Assembly (NCBI RefSeq): GCF_947500405.1
Contig: NZ_CANMRY010000001.1
Span: forward strand, 124,001 to 188,000
Source of the DNA: an uncultured Maribacter sp.
GTDB taxonomy: Bacteria > Bacteroidota > Bacteroidia > Flavobacteriales > Flavobacteriaceae
Direction of reading: 5' to 3'
DNA: 64,000 nucleotides
Below are positions 26,087 through 33,803 of the stretch, one piece after another (position 1 is the stretch's first letter; each line of letters opens with the position of its first letter). Position numbers and translations under genes: made by a program. The notes under the pieces are model-generated. The model worked only from the letters and a program-made list of their open reading frames with translations, made no database searches and was not told the origin of the DNA.

Positions 26087-27151
26087 ATGAACATTACAGA
26101 ACAAAAAATTTCGATTGAGAAAGTAAAGCAATCCAAAATTAATCAAGTAGATTTTGATAATTTATCCTTTGGGAGTGTATTCGCTGATCATATGTTGGTC
26201 TGTGATTATAAAAATGGAAAATGGGAAGCACCTAAGGTAATCCCTTACCAGCCCATTGTTTTAGACCCTTCTTCAAAAATATTCCATTACGGACAATCTA
26301 TTTTTGAAGGTATGAAGGCTTATAAAGATGCAAATAATGACACCTGGTTATTTAGGCCATTAGAAAACCAGAAAAGACTTAATGTTTCTGCTAAGCGTAT
26401 GGCTATTCCAGAAATACCGGAAGATTATTTTATGGAAGGTTTAAAAACGCTTCTAAAAGTAGATGAACAATGGATTCCTAAAAACGAAGGAAGTTCCTTA
26501 TATATTAGACCATTTATTTTTGCAACGGGTCAAGGTTTTCATGCTTCCCCTGCAAATGAATATAAGTTTATTATTTCTTGCGCTCCTTCTGGTGCATATT
26601 TTTCTGGAAAAGTGAAAGTATTAATAGAAGAAAAATATTCTAGATCTGCAAATGGTGGTGTTGGTTTTGCTAAAGCTGGTGGTAACTATGCTGGGCAATT
26701 TTACCCAACACAATTAGCAGTTGCTAAAGGCTACAATCAAGTAATTTGGACTGATGACAATACGCATGAGTACATAGAGGAAGCTGGAGCAATGAATATC
26801 TTTATTCGTATTAATGACACCCTCATTACTGGACCAACAAGTGATAGAATTTTAGATGGTATTACTAGAAAAAGTATTTTAGAAATAGCTAAAGACGAAA
26901 ACATTAAAACTGAAGTTAGAAAAATAACTGTTGCGGAAGTTATAGCTGCCGCTAAAGATGGTTCTCTTAAAGAAATGTTTGGAGCAGGTACTGCTGCAGT
27001 AATTTCTCCTATTGCTACTTTTGGCTATAGAGATGTAGATTATGATTTGCCAGAAAATGAAGATAGTATGGCAACTAAATTAAAAAAACGTATTACAGAC
27101 ATACAATATAACAAAGCCGAAGACCCTTTTGGATGGCGTTATAAAGTTTAA
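26087..27151 (+). CDS. ilvE: Branched-chain amino acid aminotransferase
   Basis: 354 residues, fold-type IV PLP enzyme. The PLP lysine is Lys196 in GFAKAGGNYAGQ; HYGQSIFEGMKAYK and EEAGAMNIFIRIND are standard. It transfers the amino group between glutamate and the keto acids of Leu, Ile and Val, linking to glutamate made by the glutamine synthetases elsewhere in the window. Monocistronic with a shared terminator downstream. Confidence 0.96.
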   Translation: MNITEQKISIEKVKQSKINQVDFDNLSFGSVFADHMLVCDYKNGKWEAPKVIPYQPIVLDPSSKIFHYGQSIFEGMKAYKDANNDTWLFRPLENQKRLNVSAKRMAIPEIPEDYFMEGLKTLLKVDEQWIPKNEGSSLYIRPFIFATGQGFHASPANEYKFIISCAPSGAYFSGKVKVLIEEKYSRSANGGVGFAKAGGNYAGQFYPTQLAVAKGYNQVIWTDDNTHEYIEEAGAMNIFIRINDTLITGPTSDRILDGITRKSILEIAKDENIKTEVRKITVAEVIAAAKDGSLKEMFGAGTAAVISPIATFGYRDVDYDLPENEDSMATKLKKRITDIQYNKAEDPFGWRYKV

Positions 27152-27169
27152 TTATTACAATAATATTCA

Positions 27170-27199
27170 AAAAAAGGGAGCTTAATGGCTCCCTTTTTT
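27170..27199. terminator. Bidirectional terminator between ilvE and the MazG-like gene
   Basis: Stem AAAAAAGGGAGC / GCTCCCTTTTTT with loop TTAATG; perfect, between convergent genes. Confidence 0.9.
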
Positions 27200-27584
27200 A
27201 ATTTTCAAGAATTTCTTTAATATTGGGTTTAAAATAATTTGGCCCTTTAAGCACTTTACCGTCTTCTCTATATATAGGTTTACCATCCGCACCAAGCTTA
27301 CTCATATTACTTCTTTGAATTTCTTCAAAGACCTCTTCAATCTTATATTGCATGCCGTGCTCTAAAATAGTTCCACATAATATATATAACATATCCCCTA
27401 AAGCATCAGCTACTTCCACCATATCATTATTACTAGCAGCTTCTAAATATTCTTTATTTTCTTCGTCCATTAAATTAAAACGAAGTAAATTTTTTGCTTC
27501 TCCTAAGTCTGCCTTATTTTCATGTAGTATACCCAAACCAAAAGATTTGTGAAATAACTCTACTGCAGCAATTTTATCTTTCAT
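27198..27584 (-). CDS. MazG-like NTP pyrophosphohydrolase
   Basis: 128 residues of the all-alpha NTP pyrophosphatase fold. Metal-binding acidic residues are in FNLMDEENKEYLEAA and DALGDMLYILCGTILEHG; the C-terminal FEEIQRSNMSKLGADGKP, then YREDGKVLKGPNYF, is typical of the phosphoribosyl-ATP pyrophosphohydrolase-like group. It probably cleaves abnormal NTPs to monophosphates. Confidence 0.88.
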   Translation of the reverse strand: MKDKIAAVELFHKSFGLGILHENKADLGEAKNLLRFNLMDEENKEYLEAASNNDMVEVADALGDMLYILCGTILEHGMQYKIEEVFEEIQRSNMSKLGADGKPIYREDGKVLKGPNYFKPNIKEILEN

Positions 27585-27607
27585 ATTTTTATTTTATAGT
27601 TTTCCCT

Positions 27608-27615
27608 TAGATTTG
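27608..27615 (+). promoter_or_regulatory. -7 box for the 62-aa membrane protein gene
   Basis: TAGATTTG fits TAnnTTTG, 17 bp before the start codon. Confidence 0.45.
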
Positions 27616-27632
27616 TGTAAAAATATAAAAAT

Positions 27633-27821
27633 ATGTTTAGTACAGGGCAACTTGTTTTTGCAGCTCTTTTTGCAGTATCTTTTATTGCTATAATTGCTTT
27701 TTCCTACATAAAAGACAAAAATTTACACGCCAAAAACTACAAAGGCGTTAAATGGGTAGCTATAACCTTTGCCATATTCTTAGTAATACTTTTCTGTATT
27801 AAGTTTATGCTTAAATTTTAA
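27633..27821 (+). CDS. Small two-helix membrane protein (62 aa)
   Basis: 62 residues with two membrane helices (about 5-24 and 44-60) joined by a basic loop SYIKDKNLHAKNYKGVKW. The type occurs in other flavobacteria as a conserved hypothetical (from memory). Function unknown. Next in the same direction is the microprotein copy C. Confidence 0.65.
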   Translation: MFSTGQLVFAALFAVSFIAIIAFSYIKDKNLHAKNYKGVKWVAITFAIFLVILFCIKFMLKF

Positions 27822-27879
27822 CTCTAAAATTACATACACCACAAAAATGCACCTATTCACAACATTTTTGCATTTTAAC

Positions 27880-27909
27880 CCTTGAAATACAACAAACAAC
27901 GTAATTTTG
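27880..27909 (+). promoter_or_regulatory. Promoter of microprotein copy C
   Basis: TAATTTTG at 27902-27909 fits TAnnTTTG; a TTG about 17 bp upstream can be the -33 element. The start codon is 36 bp downstream. Confidence 0.6.
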
Positions 27910-27944
27910 CGTTATTCATTTAACAGGGGCAAAATACATAAGTG

Positions 27945-28121
27945 ATGACATTTTTTACAATTCTTTTATTACTAGTAGGACTAAATGCAATAATAATGCT
28001 TTTTAGTCTTAAGAATATTAACCAAAAACCTAAATCTATAGGGAAGGAAATATCTGACATTTCCAAAACTAAAATTTATCCAATAGATTTAGCAAATTCA
28101 AATTACAAAAAAGCAATCTAG
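27945..28121 (+). CDS. Putative single-helix membrane microprotein, copy C (58 aa)
   Basis: 58 codons beginning MTFFTILLLLVGLNAIIM. The first 23 residues align to copies A and B with one gap after M-T: F-F, Ile, the mid-helix Asn (residue 14) and Ser21. It then has a longer hydrophilic tail (KNINQKPKSIGKEISD) that the others lack. A GTG one codon earlier is an alternative start. A good promoter precedes it and crcB begins 19 bp after its stop. Function unknown. Confidence 0.6.
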   Translation: MTFFTILLLLVGLNAIIMLFSLKNINQKPKSIGKEISDISKTKIYPIDLANSNYKKAI

Positions 28122-28139
28122 AATTTATACCTTTACGGT

Positions 28140-28508
28140 ATGAATAATATGCTACTTGTATTTTTGGGAGGTGGAATAGGCAGTGTTCTTAGATATTTTA
28201 TCTCTAAAATTTTCAACTCGTATTTTCAAAACTTTTTTTTAGGAACATTCTTAGTTAATATAATAGGTTGCTTACTTATAGGTATTGTATTAGGAATGTC
28301 TTTTAAAAACAATTTACTTTCACAAAATCATACCTTATTATTAACTACTGGTTTTTGTGGTGGATTTACAACCTTTTCTACATTTGCATTTGAAAGTCAT
28401 TCTTTTATAAAAAGTGGAGATTTTCTCTTTTTTACACTATACACCCTATTAAGTTTTGCCGTTGGTTTATTAGCTATTGCTCTTGGTTTATGGCTAACTA
28501 AACTATAA
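28140..28508 (+). CDS. crcB: Fluoride ion channel CrcB/Fluc
   Basis: 122 residues, four membrane helices. Family motifs GGGIGSVLRYFI, GTFLVNIIGCLLIG and TTGFCGGFTTFSTFAFE are all present, including the Asn, Phe and Thr of the fluoride pore. The dimer exports fluoride. No fluoride riboswitch is evident upstream; copy C of the microprotein family is 19 bp away and may share the transcript. Confidence 0.95.
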   Translation: MNNMLLVFLGGGIGSVLRYFISKIFNSYFQNFFLGTFLVNIIGCLLIGIVLGMSFKNNLLSQNHTLLLTTGFCGGFTTFSTFAFESHSFIKSGDFLFFTLYTLLSFAVGLLAIALGLWLTKL

Positions 28509-28661
28509 ATCCCTTACTTCACATATATTTTACACAACTAAGTAAACTAATAATTATAGATTAACAGCTTACTTTATTGCGAATATGACAATAAAACTAA
28601 AAAAAAGCTATCATTACTGCCGTAAATCTGCTTTTTCACAAACACTAAATATTATATCTCA

Positions 28662-28684
28662 GATATTTATATGCAATAAATATC
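28662..28684. repeat. Inverted repeat upstream of the P-II gene
   Basis: GATATTTAT - ATGCA - ATAAATATC, a perfect 9-bp inverted repeat about 120 bp before the P-II start. Could be an operator; no factor is known. Confidence 0.45.
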
Positions 28685-28734
28685 ATACCCATAAAATAAT
28701 AGGGATATAATTATCATAAATATAAAAATTACAA

Positions 28735-28764
28735 AACTACCCCCTATTTTTTTAGGGGGTAGTT
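28735..28764. promoter_or_regulatory. Perfect 12-bp inverted repeat overlapping the P-II promoter
   Basis: AACTACCCCCTA - six T - TAGGGGGTAGTT. Its right arm ends 10 bp before the -7 box, so it covers the place where the -33 element should be. It could be an operator or, read on the minus strand, a terminator. Confidence 0.55.
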
Positions 28765-28774
28765 CATTTTAACA

Positions 28775-28782
28775 TATATTTG
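28775..28782 (+). promoter_or_regulatory. -7 promoter box of the P-II/amt genes
   Basis: TATATTTG, 23 bp before the P-II start codon. There is no good TTTG at -33, which would suit an activated promoter. Confidence 0.6.
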
Positions 28783-28805
28783 GCAACGTAAACAACAAAC
28801 GAATT

Positions 28806-29144
28806 ATGAAAAAAATCGAAGCAATTATCAGAAAATCAAAGTTTGATGATGTTAAAGAAGCATTACATCAAATAGAGGTAAACTTTTTTAGTTACTGGGA
28901 CGTAACCGGTGTAGGTAACGAAAAACAAGGACACGTTTATCGTGGAATTTCTTATAGCACCACAGACATTCAACGAAGACATCTATCTATAGTAGTATCT
29001 GATGATTTTTTAACTAAAACGGTTGAAACATTATTAGAAGCTGCTTACTCAGGTAATGTAGGTGATGGTAAAATATTTGTATCCGACATAGTGGAGGCAT
29101 ATAGAATTAGAACCAAAGAAAGCGGTCACGCCGGAATCAACTAA
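28806..29144 (+). CDS. glnB: Nitrogen regulatory protein P-II
   Basis: 112 residues. KKIEAIIRKSKFDDVKEAL is the usual opening; the T-loop contains RGISYSTTDIQRRH with a Tyr that may be the modification site; the C-terminal signature is GKIFVSDIVEAYRIRTKESG. P-II trimers sense ATP/ADP and 2-oxoglutarate and gate the ammonium channel. The neighbour amt is 30 bp downstream, as in classical glnK-amtB pairs, so GlnK is an equally valid name. Confidence 0.95.
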   Translation: MKKIEAIIRKSKFDDVKEALHQIEVNFFSYWDVTGVGNEKQGHVYRGISYSTTDIQRRHLSIVVSDDFLTKTVETLLEAAYSGNVGDGKIFVSDIVEAYRIRTKESGHAGIN

Positions 29145-29174
29145 AAAAAACCAAACAACTAAAAATTATTAAAT

Positions 29175-30413
29175 ATGGACGCAGGATTATTTACAGCCAA
29201 TAACGTATGGATGATGCTAGCAACAGCGCTAGTATTCTTTATGCACACAGGTTTTGCCTTTTTAGAAATTGGCTTAACAAGACAAAAAAATACAATAAAT
29301 ATTTTATTTAAAAATATCTTTATTATTACAGGAGGCCTTCTTCTTTATTATGCATGGGGATTTAACTTAATGTACCCAGGTTTTGAAGACGGAGATATGG
29401 GAATTTTAAAATTTGCAGGTTTTGGAATTGGAGCTCCTGAAGGAGGAATGACAGCTGCTTATGCAGATGGTGGATACACATGGTGGACAGATTTCTTATT
29501 TCAAGGAATGTTTGCTGCTACAGCTGCAACTATAGTATCTGGTGCAGTTGCTGAAAGAATAAAAATTGGTTCTTTCATGATTTTCACAGTTATCTACGTA
29601 GGTCTTGTTTACCCTATTGTAGGAGCTTGGAAATGGGGTGGAGGATTCTTAGATACATGGGGATTCTATGATTTTGCAGGTTCTACATTAGTACACTCTG
29701 TAGGTGGCTGGGCAGCTTTAGTTGCTGTATCACTATTAGGTTCTAGAATTGGAAAATTTGGAAGCGACGGAAAACCAAAAGCAATACCAGGACACAATAT
29801 TCCACTTGCAACTGCTGGTGTTCTTATATTGTGGTTAGGATGGTTTGGATTTAACGGTGGATCTGTTCTTTCTGCAGACCCAGAATTAACATCTTTAGTA
29901 CTAGTTACTACAAGTTTAGCTGCTGCTGCTGGTGGGTTTGGAGCATTCATTACATCAACAGTACTATACAAAAACTTAGATTTAACTATGTTCTTGAATG
30001 GAATTTTAGGAGGATTAGTTGGTATTACTGCTGGAGCAGATTTAATGTCTCCTAACGAAGCTGTTGTTATTGGCTTCTTAGCAGGTATCATAATTGTACT
30101 AGGTGTTGCCTTAGTTGATAAATTAAAATTAGACGATCCAGTAGGTGCTATTGCAGTACACCTTATATGTGGTATATGGGGAACTTTAGCAGTAGGTATC
30201 TTTGGAAGTATGGCAGGATTTGACCAATTCTTAACACAATTATATGGTGTCCTTATAGTAGGTGGTTTCTGCATAGTAACTTCAGGAATTATACTTGGTG
30301 CACTTAAAGCTACTCTAGGATTAAGAGTTTCTAAAGAAGAAGAATTAGAAGGATTAGACATACACGAACATGGTATGGATGCTTATTCTGACTTTAGAAT
30401 GAACCAACACTAA
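29175..30413 (+). CDS. amt: Ammonium transporter Amt
   Basis: 412 residues, about eleven helices. MHTGFAFLEIGLTRQKN near the start, pore His174 (STLVHSVGGWAALV) and His329 (GAIAVHLICGIWGTLAVG), and the signature DFAGS region. It passes ammonium or ammonia through the inner membrane under P-II control. P-II is immediately upstream and a porin downstream. Confidence 0.97.
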   Translation: MDAGLFTANNVWMMLATALVFFMHTGFAFLEIGLTRQKNTINILFKNIFIITGGLLLYYAWGFNLMYPGFEDGDMGILKFAGFGIGAPEGGMTAAYADGGYTWWTDFLFQGMFAATAATIVSGAVAERIKIGSFMIFTVIYVGLVYPIVGAWKWGGGFLDTWGFYDFAGSTLVHSVGGWAALVAVSLLGSRIGKFGSDGKPKAIPGHNIPLATAGVLILWLGWFGFNGGSVLSADPELTSLVLVTTSLAAAAGGFGAFITSTVLYKNLDLTMFLNGILGGLVGITAGADLMSPNEAVVIGFLAGIIIVLGVALVDKLKLDDPVGAIAVHLICGIWGTLAVGIFGSMAGFDQFLTQLYGVLIVGGFCIVTSGIILGALKATLGLRVSKEEELEGLDIHEHGMDAYSDFRMNQH

Positions 30414-30420
30414 AAAAACA

Positions 30421-30448
30421 AACGGAGTGTTTTGCAGAACACTCCGTT
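30421..30448 (+). terminator. Hairpin between amt and the porin gene
   Basis: Perfect 11-bp GC-containing stem AACGGAGTGTT / AACACTCCGTT with loop TTGCAG. No T run follows, so it may stabilise or attenuate the transcript rather than end it. Confidence 0.55.
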
Positions 30449-30530
30449 ACATAATCATATCACAAAACAACTGAAACTAAATTTATAACGTCCAAATTAG
30501 TCAAACACGGACAAACAAATTATTTGAATT

Positions 30531-31622
30531 ATGAAAACAATTACAAACACAAAGTACGTAAAAAATATATTTGCTTCTGCATTAATGCTAGTAGCAACTG
30601 TAAATACTTTTGCTCAGGATGAAGAAGCAGCGGAAGAAGCACCAAAATTAGAAATAAGTGGTAGTGTTGACGCTTATTATAGAACTGCTTTTAATGATGC
30701 AGGCGCAGCTTCTACAGACCCAGGAACTGCTTTTGCAAACCAAACTGGTTTTGCTTTAGGTATGGGTAACTTAATTGCTAGTTATGATGCTGGTAAAGTT
30801 GGTGCCGTACTTGATATCGTTGTAGGACCAAGAGGTGCTGGTGCAACTTTTAACACAGATATTGTAGATGGTATTGTAAACCAAGCCTATGTTTACTGGA
30901 ATGTTTCTGATAAAACTACCTTAACAATGGGTCGTTTTAACACGTTCTTAGGGTATGAAGTAATTGCTCCACAAGCAAACTTTAACTACAGTACTTCTTA
31001 TTTATTCTCTAACGGGCCTTTCTCTCATATGGGTCTTAAAGCTGATTTTGCTTTATCTGATGATTTTAGCTTAATGGTTGGCGTAATGAACCCATGGGAT
31101 ACAAATGATATATCAGGAACTGGAGAGTATTCTTTTGGAGCTCAGTTAGGTTTTTACGGTCAATATTTAAACTTCTACTATGATAGCGGTAAAAATGGTG
31201 GTTTAGGAACTGAGATCGATTTTACTGGTGGATTTGATATATCTGATTCTTTTTTCTTAGGAATAAACGCTGCTTATGATACTAATTCAAATGGTACTGC
31301 AGAAGTTGGTGGTGTTGAACTTGACGCTACTACAGGATTTTATGGTGTTGCTCTTTACCCACAAATAGCTGCTTCTGATGCTTTTTCTATCGGATTAAGA
31401 GCTGAATACTTCCAATCTGTTGTTGATGACGTAACTGGAATAGGCGATTTAGATATAGATGGTGTTACTGCTTTTACTCTTACAGGTAGCTACTCTGTAG
31501 ATAACTTAATCTTAAAGCCAGAATTTAGATTAGACAGCTTAAAAGATGGTTTCACTGATAGTGATGGAGCTGCTTCTGATAGCTTAGCAACTTTTGCTTT
31601 AGCTGCAATCTACTCTTTCTAA
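30531..31622 (+). CDS. Outer-membrane porin next to amt
   Basis: 363 residues with a signal peptide (about 1-28, ending NTFAQ). Beta-barrel strands alternate (SGSVDAYYRTAFNDAG, GKVGAVLDIVVGPRGAGATF, TTLTMGRFNTFLGYEVIAPQ) and the protein ends in SLATFALAAIYSF, the terminal Phe needed for BAM insertion. Families of this kind carry an OmpL47/porin-like name; here adjacency to P-II and amt suggests it lets ammonium or other small N compounds cross the outer membrane. That role is inference. Confidence 0.85.
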   Translation: MKTITNTKYVKNIFASALMLVATVNTFAQDEEAAEEAPKLEISGSVDAYYRTAFNDAGAASTDPGTAFANQTGFALGMGNLIASYDAGKVGAVLDIVVGPRGAGATFNTDIVDGIVNQAYVYWNVSDKTTLTMGRFNTFLGYEVIAPQANFNYSTSYLFSNGPFSHMGLKADFALSDDFSLMVGVMNPWDTNDISGTGEYSFGAQLGFYGQYLNFYYDSGKNGGLGTEIDFTGGFDISDSFFLGINAAYDTNSNGTAEVGGVELDATTGFYGVALYPQIAASDAFSIGLRAEYFQSVVDDVTGIGDLDIDGVTAFTLTGSYSVDNLILKPEFRLDSLKDGFTDSDGAASDSLATFALAAIYSF

Positions 31623-31642
31623 GCAAATAATATATACTATTC

Positions 31643-31676
31643 AAAAGCCTTGCAGAAATGCAGGGCTTTTTTATTT
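31643..31676. terminator. Bidirectional terminator after the porin gene
   Basis: Stem AAAAGCCTTGCA / TGCAGGGCTTTT (one mismatch) with T run, overlapping the end of the convergent DUF1684 gene. Confidence 0.85.
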
Positions 31677-32321
31677 ACGGCCCTTTTTAAAAGCTTTAAC
31701 TCCTGCCAAAACTTCTATATCTAGACTATTAATTCCAGGAACTATAGGACAAGAGTACTTTTTATTATAAGCACAATAAGGGTTATACGCTTTATTAAAA
31801 TTAATTACAATTGTTCTCCCTTCCGGAATAGACAAATCTATATAGCGCCCACCGCCATATGTATGTTCTCCATTCGTTTTATCTATAAAAGGCAAAAACA
31901 AATAGTCTTTATATTCTTCCTGTAGCATTAATTTTCTATTCTGATAAATTTCTAATTTATGCTTTTTACCTTTTAAATTAAAAGTAGCTATACCATACAC
32001 AACTTCTTCCGATTTTCTATCCGTAGTCGTTGGCATTAAAAAAGGAATAGCTTCTGGCGTTCTTTCAAATGAAGCAGTAACAACAAAAGTAGTATCTGGC
32101 TCAAAGAAATCTAAGGTTTTAAAATCCTTTCTATATCTATCTGGCAACGGAGATGTTTTTGGATCTTCATATTCTTTATTTAATTCTTTTTGCCATTCTA
32201 TAATATCCGCTATTAAAGTATCCTGTACTTTTTCTTTTTTTACCTGTGCAATATCATGATATTTTTTCTCTTGCTTGCAAGAAAATACCAACAAAGACAA
32301 TACTACTATTACATACTTCAT
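31671..32321 (-). CDS. DUF1684 lipoprotein
   Basis: 216 residues with lipobox FSCK (Cys15). DUF1684 core: ADIIEWQKELNKEYEDPKTS, FLPFIDKTNGEHTYGGGRYI and NPYCAYNKKYSCPI, close to the end. Predicted periplasmic or outer-membrane lipoprotein of unknown reaction. Transcribed alone. Confidence 0.88.
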   Translation of the reverse strand: MKYVIVVLSLLVFSCKQEKKYHDIAQVKKEKVQDTLIADIIEWQKELNKEYEDPKTSPLPDRYRKDFKTLDFFEPDTTFVVTASFERTPEAIPFLMPTTTDRKSEEVVYGIATFNLKGKKHKLEIYQNRKLMLQEEYKDYLFLPFIDKTNGEHTYGGGRYIDLSIPEGRTIVINFNKAYNPYCAYNKKYSCPIVPGINSLDIEVLAGVKAFKKGRK

Positions 32322-32385
32322 ATCAAAAAAAATTTAATCTAGTAATGTAAAAATACAACATATACATATTTTTATTAATTTAGTC

Positions 32386-32487
32386 ATGAAATTCAATAAG
32401 AATGAACTTTATAACGATTTGCAAACTAGTAAAATCATATTCAGTAAAACTGAACAGGCTCTGCTATATTTAAAAATCAAAAGATAA
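32386..32487 (+). CDS. Small hydrophilic ORF followed by a terminator (33 aa)
   Basis: 33 codons (MKFNKNELYNDLQTSK, ending YLKIKR). It is not hydrophobic and not recognised. A strong terminator lies 11 bp after the stop, and the gap has no other gene to account for it. Support is only this arrangement. Confidence 0.4.
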   Translation: MKFNKNELYNDLQTSKIIFSKTEQALLYLKIKR

Positions 32488-32497
32488 CTATACACCT

Positions 32498-32530
32498 AAA
32501 AGCCTGACAAAAATGTCAGGCTTTTTTTTA
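32498..32530 (+). terminator. Intrinsic terminator after the 33-aa ORF
   Basis: Perfect stem AAAAGCCTGACA / TGTCAGGCTTTT with loop AAAA and a long T run, just before the MFS gene. Confidence 0.88.
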
Positions 32531-32546
32531 TTTCAAAAAACTAAAA

Positions 32547-33758
32547 ATGAAACAACTAGCTATAAATTACATAGAATCTTTTAAAGGACTCTCTAAAGAA
32601 GTTTGGTGGTTAGCTTTTATTACATTAATAAATAGGGCTGGCACCATGGTAATTCCTTTTCTTTCTTTGTATTTAACAAAAAGTTTAGGCTTTTCTTTAG
32701 AAAATGTTGGTAGTATTATGACAGCTTTTGGGATTGGTTCCTTGGCTGGTAATTGGTTAGGAGGAAAACTAACCGATATTTTTGGGTATTATAAAGTTAT
32801 GTTTGCAAGTTTACTATTAACAGGTGTGTCTTTTATAGCACTACAAGAACTAAATACCTTTTGGCCAATTTGTATAGGTATTTTTATACTAATGATTATT
32901 GCAGACGCTTTTAGACCCGCAGCTTTTGTTGCTTTAAGCGCTTATAGTAAACCAGAGAATAAAACTAGAAGCGTAACTTTAATTAGACTTGCTATTAATT
33001 TAGGTTTTTCCGCAGGACCAGCTTTAGGTGGATTAATTATTGCCACACTTGGGTATGACAAATTATTCTGGGTAGACGGAAGCACTTGCATACTAGCAGG
33101 CATGCTACTAGTAGCTGTTTTAAATCCTAAAAAGGCAAAAGTTTTAAATAATATTTATAACAAATCGCCTATTTCTGCTTATAGGGATTTCTACTACCTT
33201 ACTTTCATAGCCGCAATGGTTTTATTAGCTTTTGCTTTTGTCCAATATTTTTCTACAATACCCATATATTATAGTGAAGCTTATAAGTTAAATGAATCGC
33301 AAATAGGAATCATATTAGCCTGTAATGGCTTTGCCATATTTGCCTTAGAAATGCCGCTTATAAAATATTTAGAAAGCAAAAAGCATTATAAAATAACCTA
33401 TGTTATAATAGGATTACTACTAATTATGTTTAGTTTTTTAGTTCTAAACATTATAAAATGGACAGGTATTTTAATTATAGGAATGCTACTCATGACTTTT
33501 GGAGAAATGATTGCTTTTCCTTTTTCTAACGCAATAGCAATGGAAAGAGCTAAACGCGGTAAACAAGGAGAATATATGGCTCTTTACAGCATCTCTTTTT
33601 CTATTGCCCATATATTTGGACACAACTCTGGAATGCATTCTATTGCCGCTTTTGGATACGAAAAAACATGGTATGCAATTACTTTTATATGCCTTTTAGG
33701 TATTTTACTACTTGCACATCTACTCAAAAAAAAATCTAAAACTAATGCTAGCTTTTAA
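32547..33758 (+). CDS. MFS transporter
   Basis: 403 residues, twelve predicted helices. The first-loop motif GGKLTDIFGYYKVMFAS and the second-half NLGFSAGPALGGLII follow the drug:H+ antiporter pattern. Substrate is unknown. A terminator just upstream means it needs its own promoter, but none was clearly placed. Confidence 0.9.
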   Translation: MKQLAINYIESFKGLSKEVWWLAFITLINRAGTMVIPFLSLYLTKSLGFSLENVGSIMTAFGIGSLAGNWLGGKLTDIFGYYKVMFASLLLTGVSFIALQELNTFWPICIGIFILMIIADAFRPAAFVALSAYSKPENKTRSVTLIRLAINLGFSAGPALGGLIIATLGYDKLFWVDGSTCILAGMLLVAVLNPKKAKVLNNIYNKSPISAYRDFYYLTFIAAMVLLAFAFVQYFSTIPIYYSEAYKLNESQIGIILACNGFAIFALEMPLIKYLESKKHYKITYVIIGLLLIMFSFLVLNIIKWTGILIIGMLLMTFGEMIAFPFSNAIAMERAKRGKQGEYMALYSISFSIAHIFGHNSGMHSIAAFGYEKTWYAITFICLLGILLLAHLLKKKSKTNASF

Positions 33759-33803
33759 CACTAAAATACAATATAGAAATAATGACTAAAGGCACACCCC
33801 TAG

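Noticed and set aside
28081..28139. Possible fluoride riboswitch before crcB
   Set aside because: No fluoride aptamer pattern could be seen in the short leader, which is mostly the end of microprotein copy C.
29666..30361. 231-codon ORF antisense to amt
   Set aside because: It mirrors a highly conserved membrane gene; proline-rich and serine-rich shadow coding with no domain.
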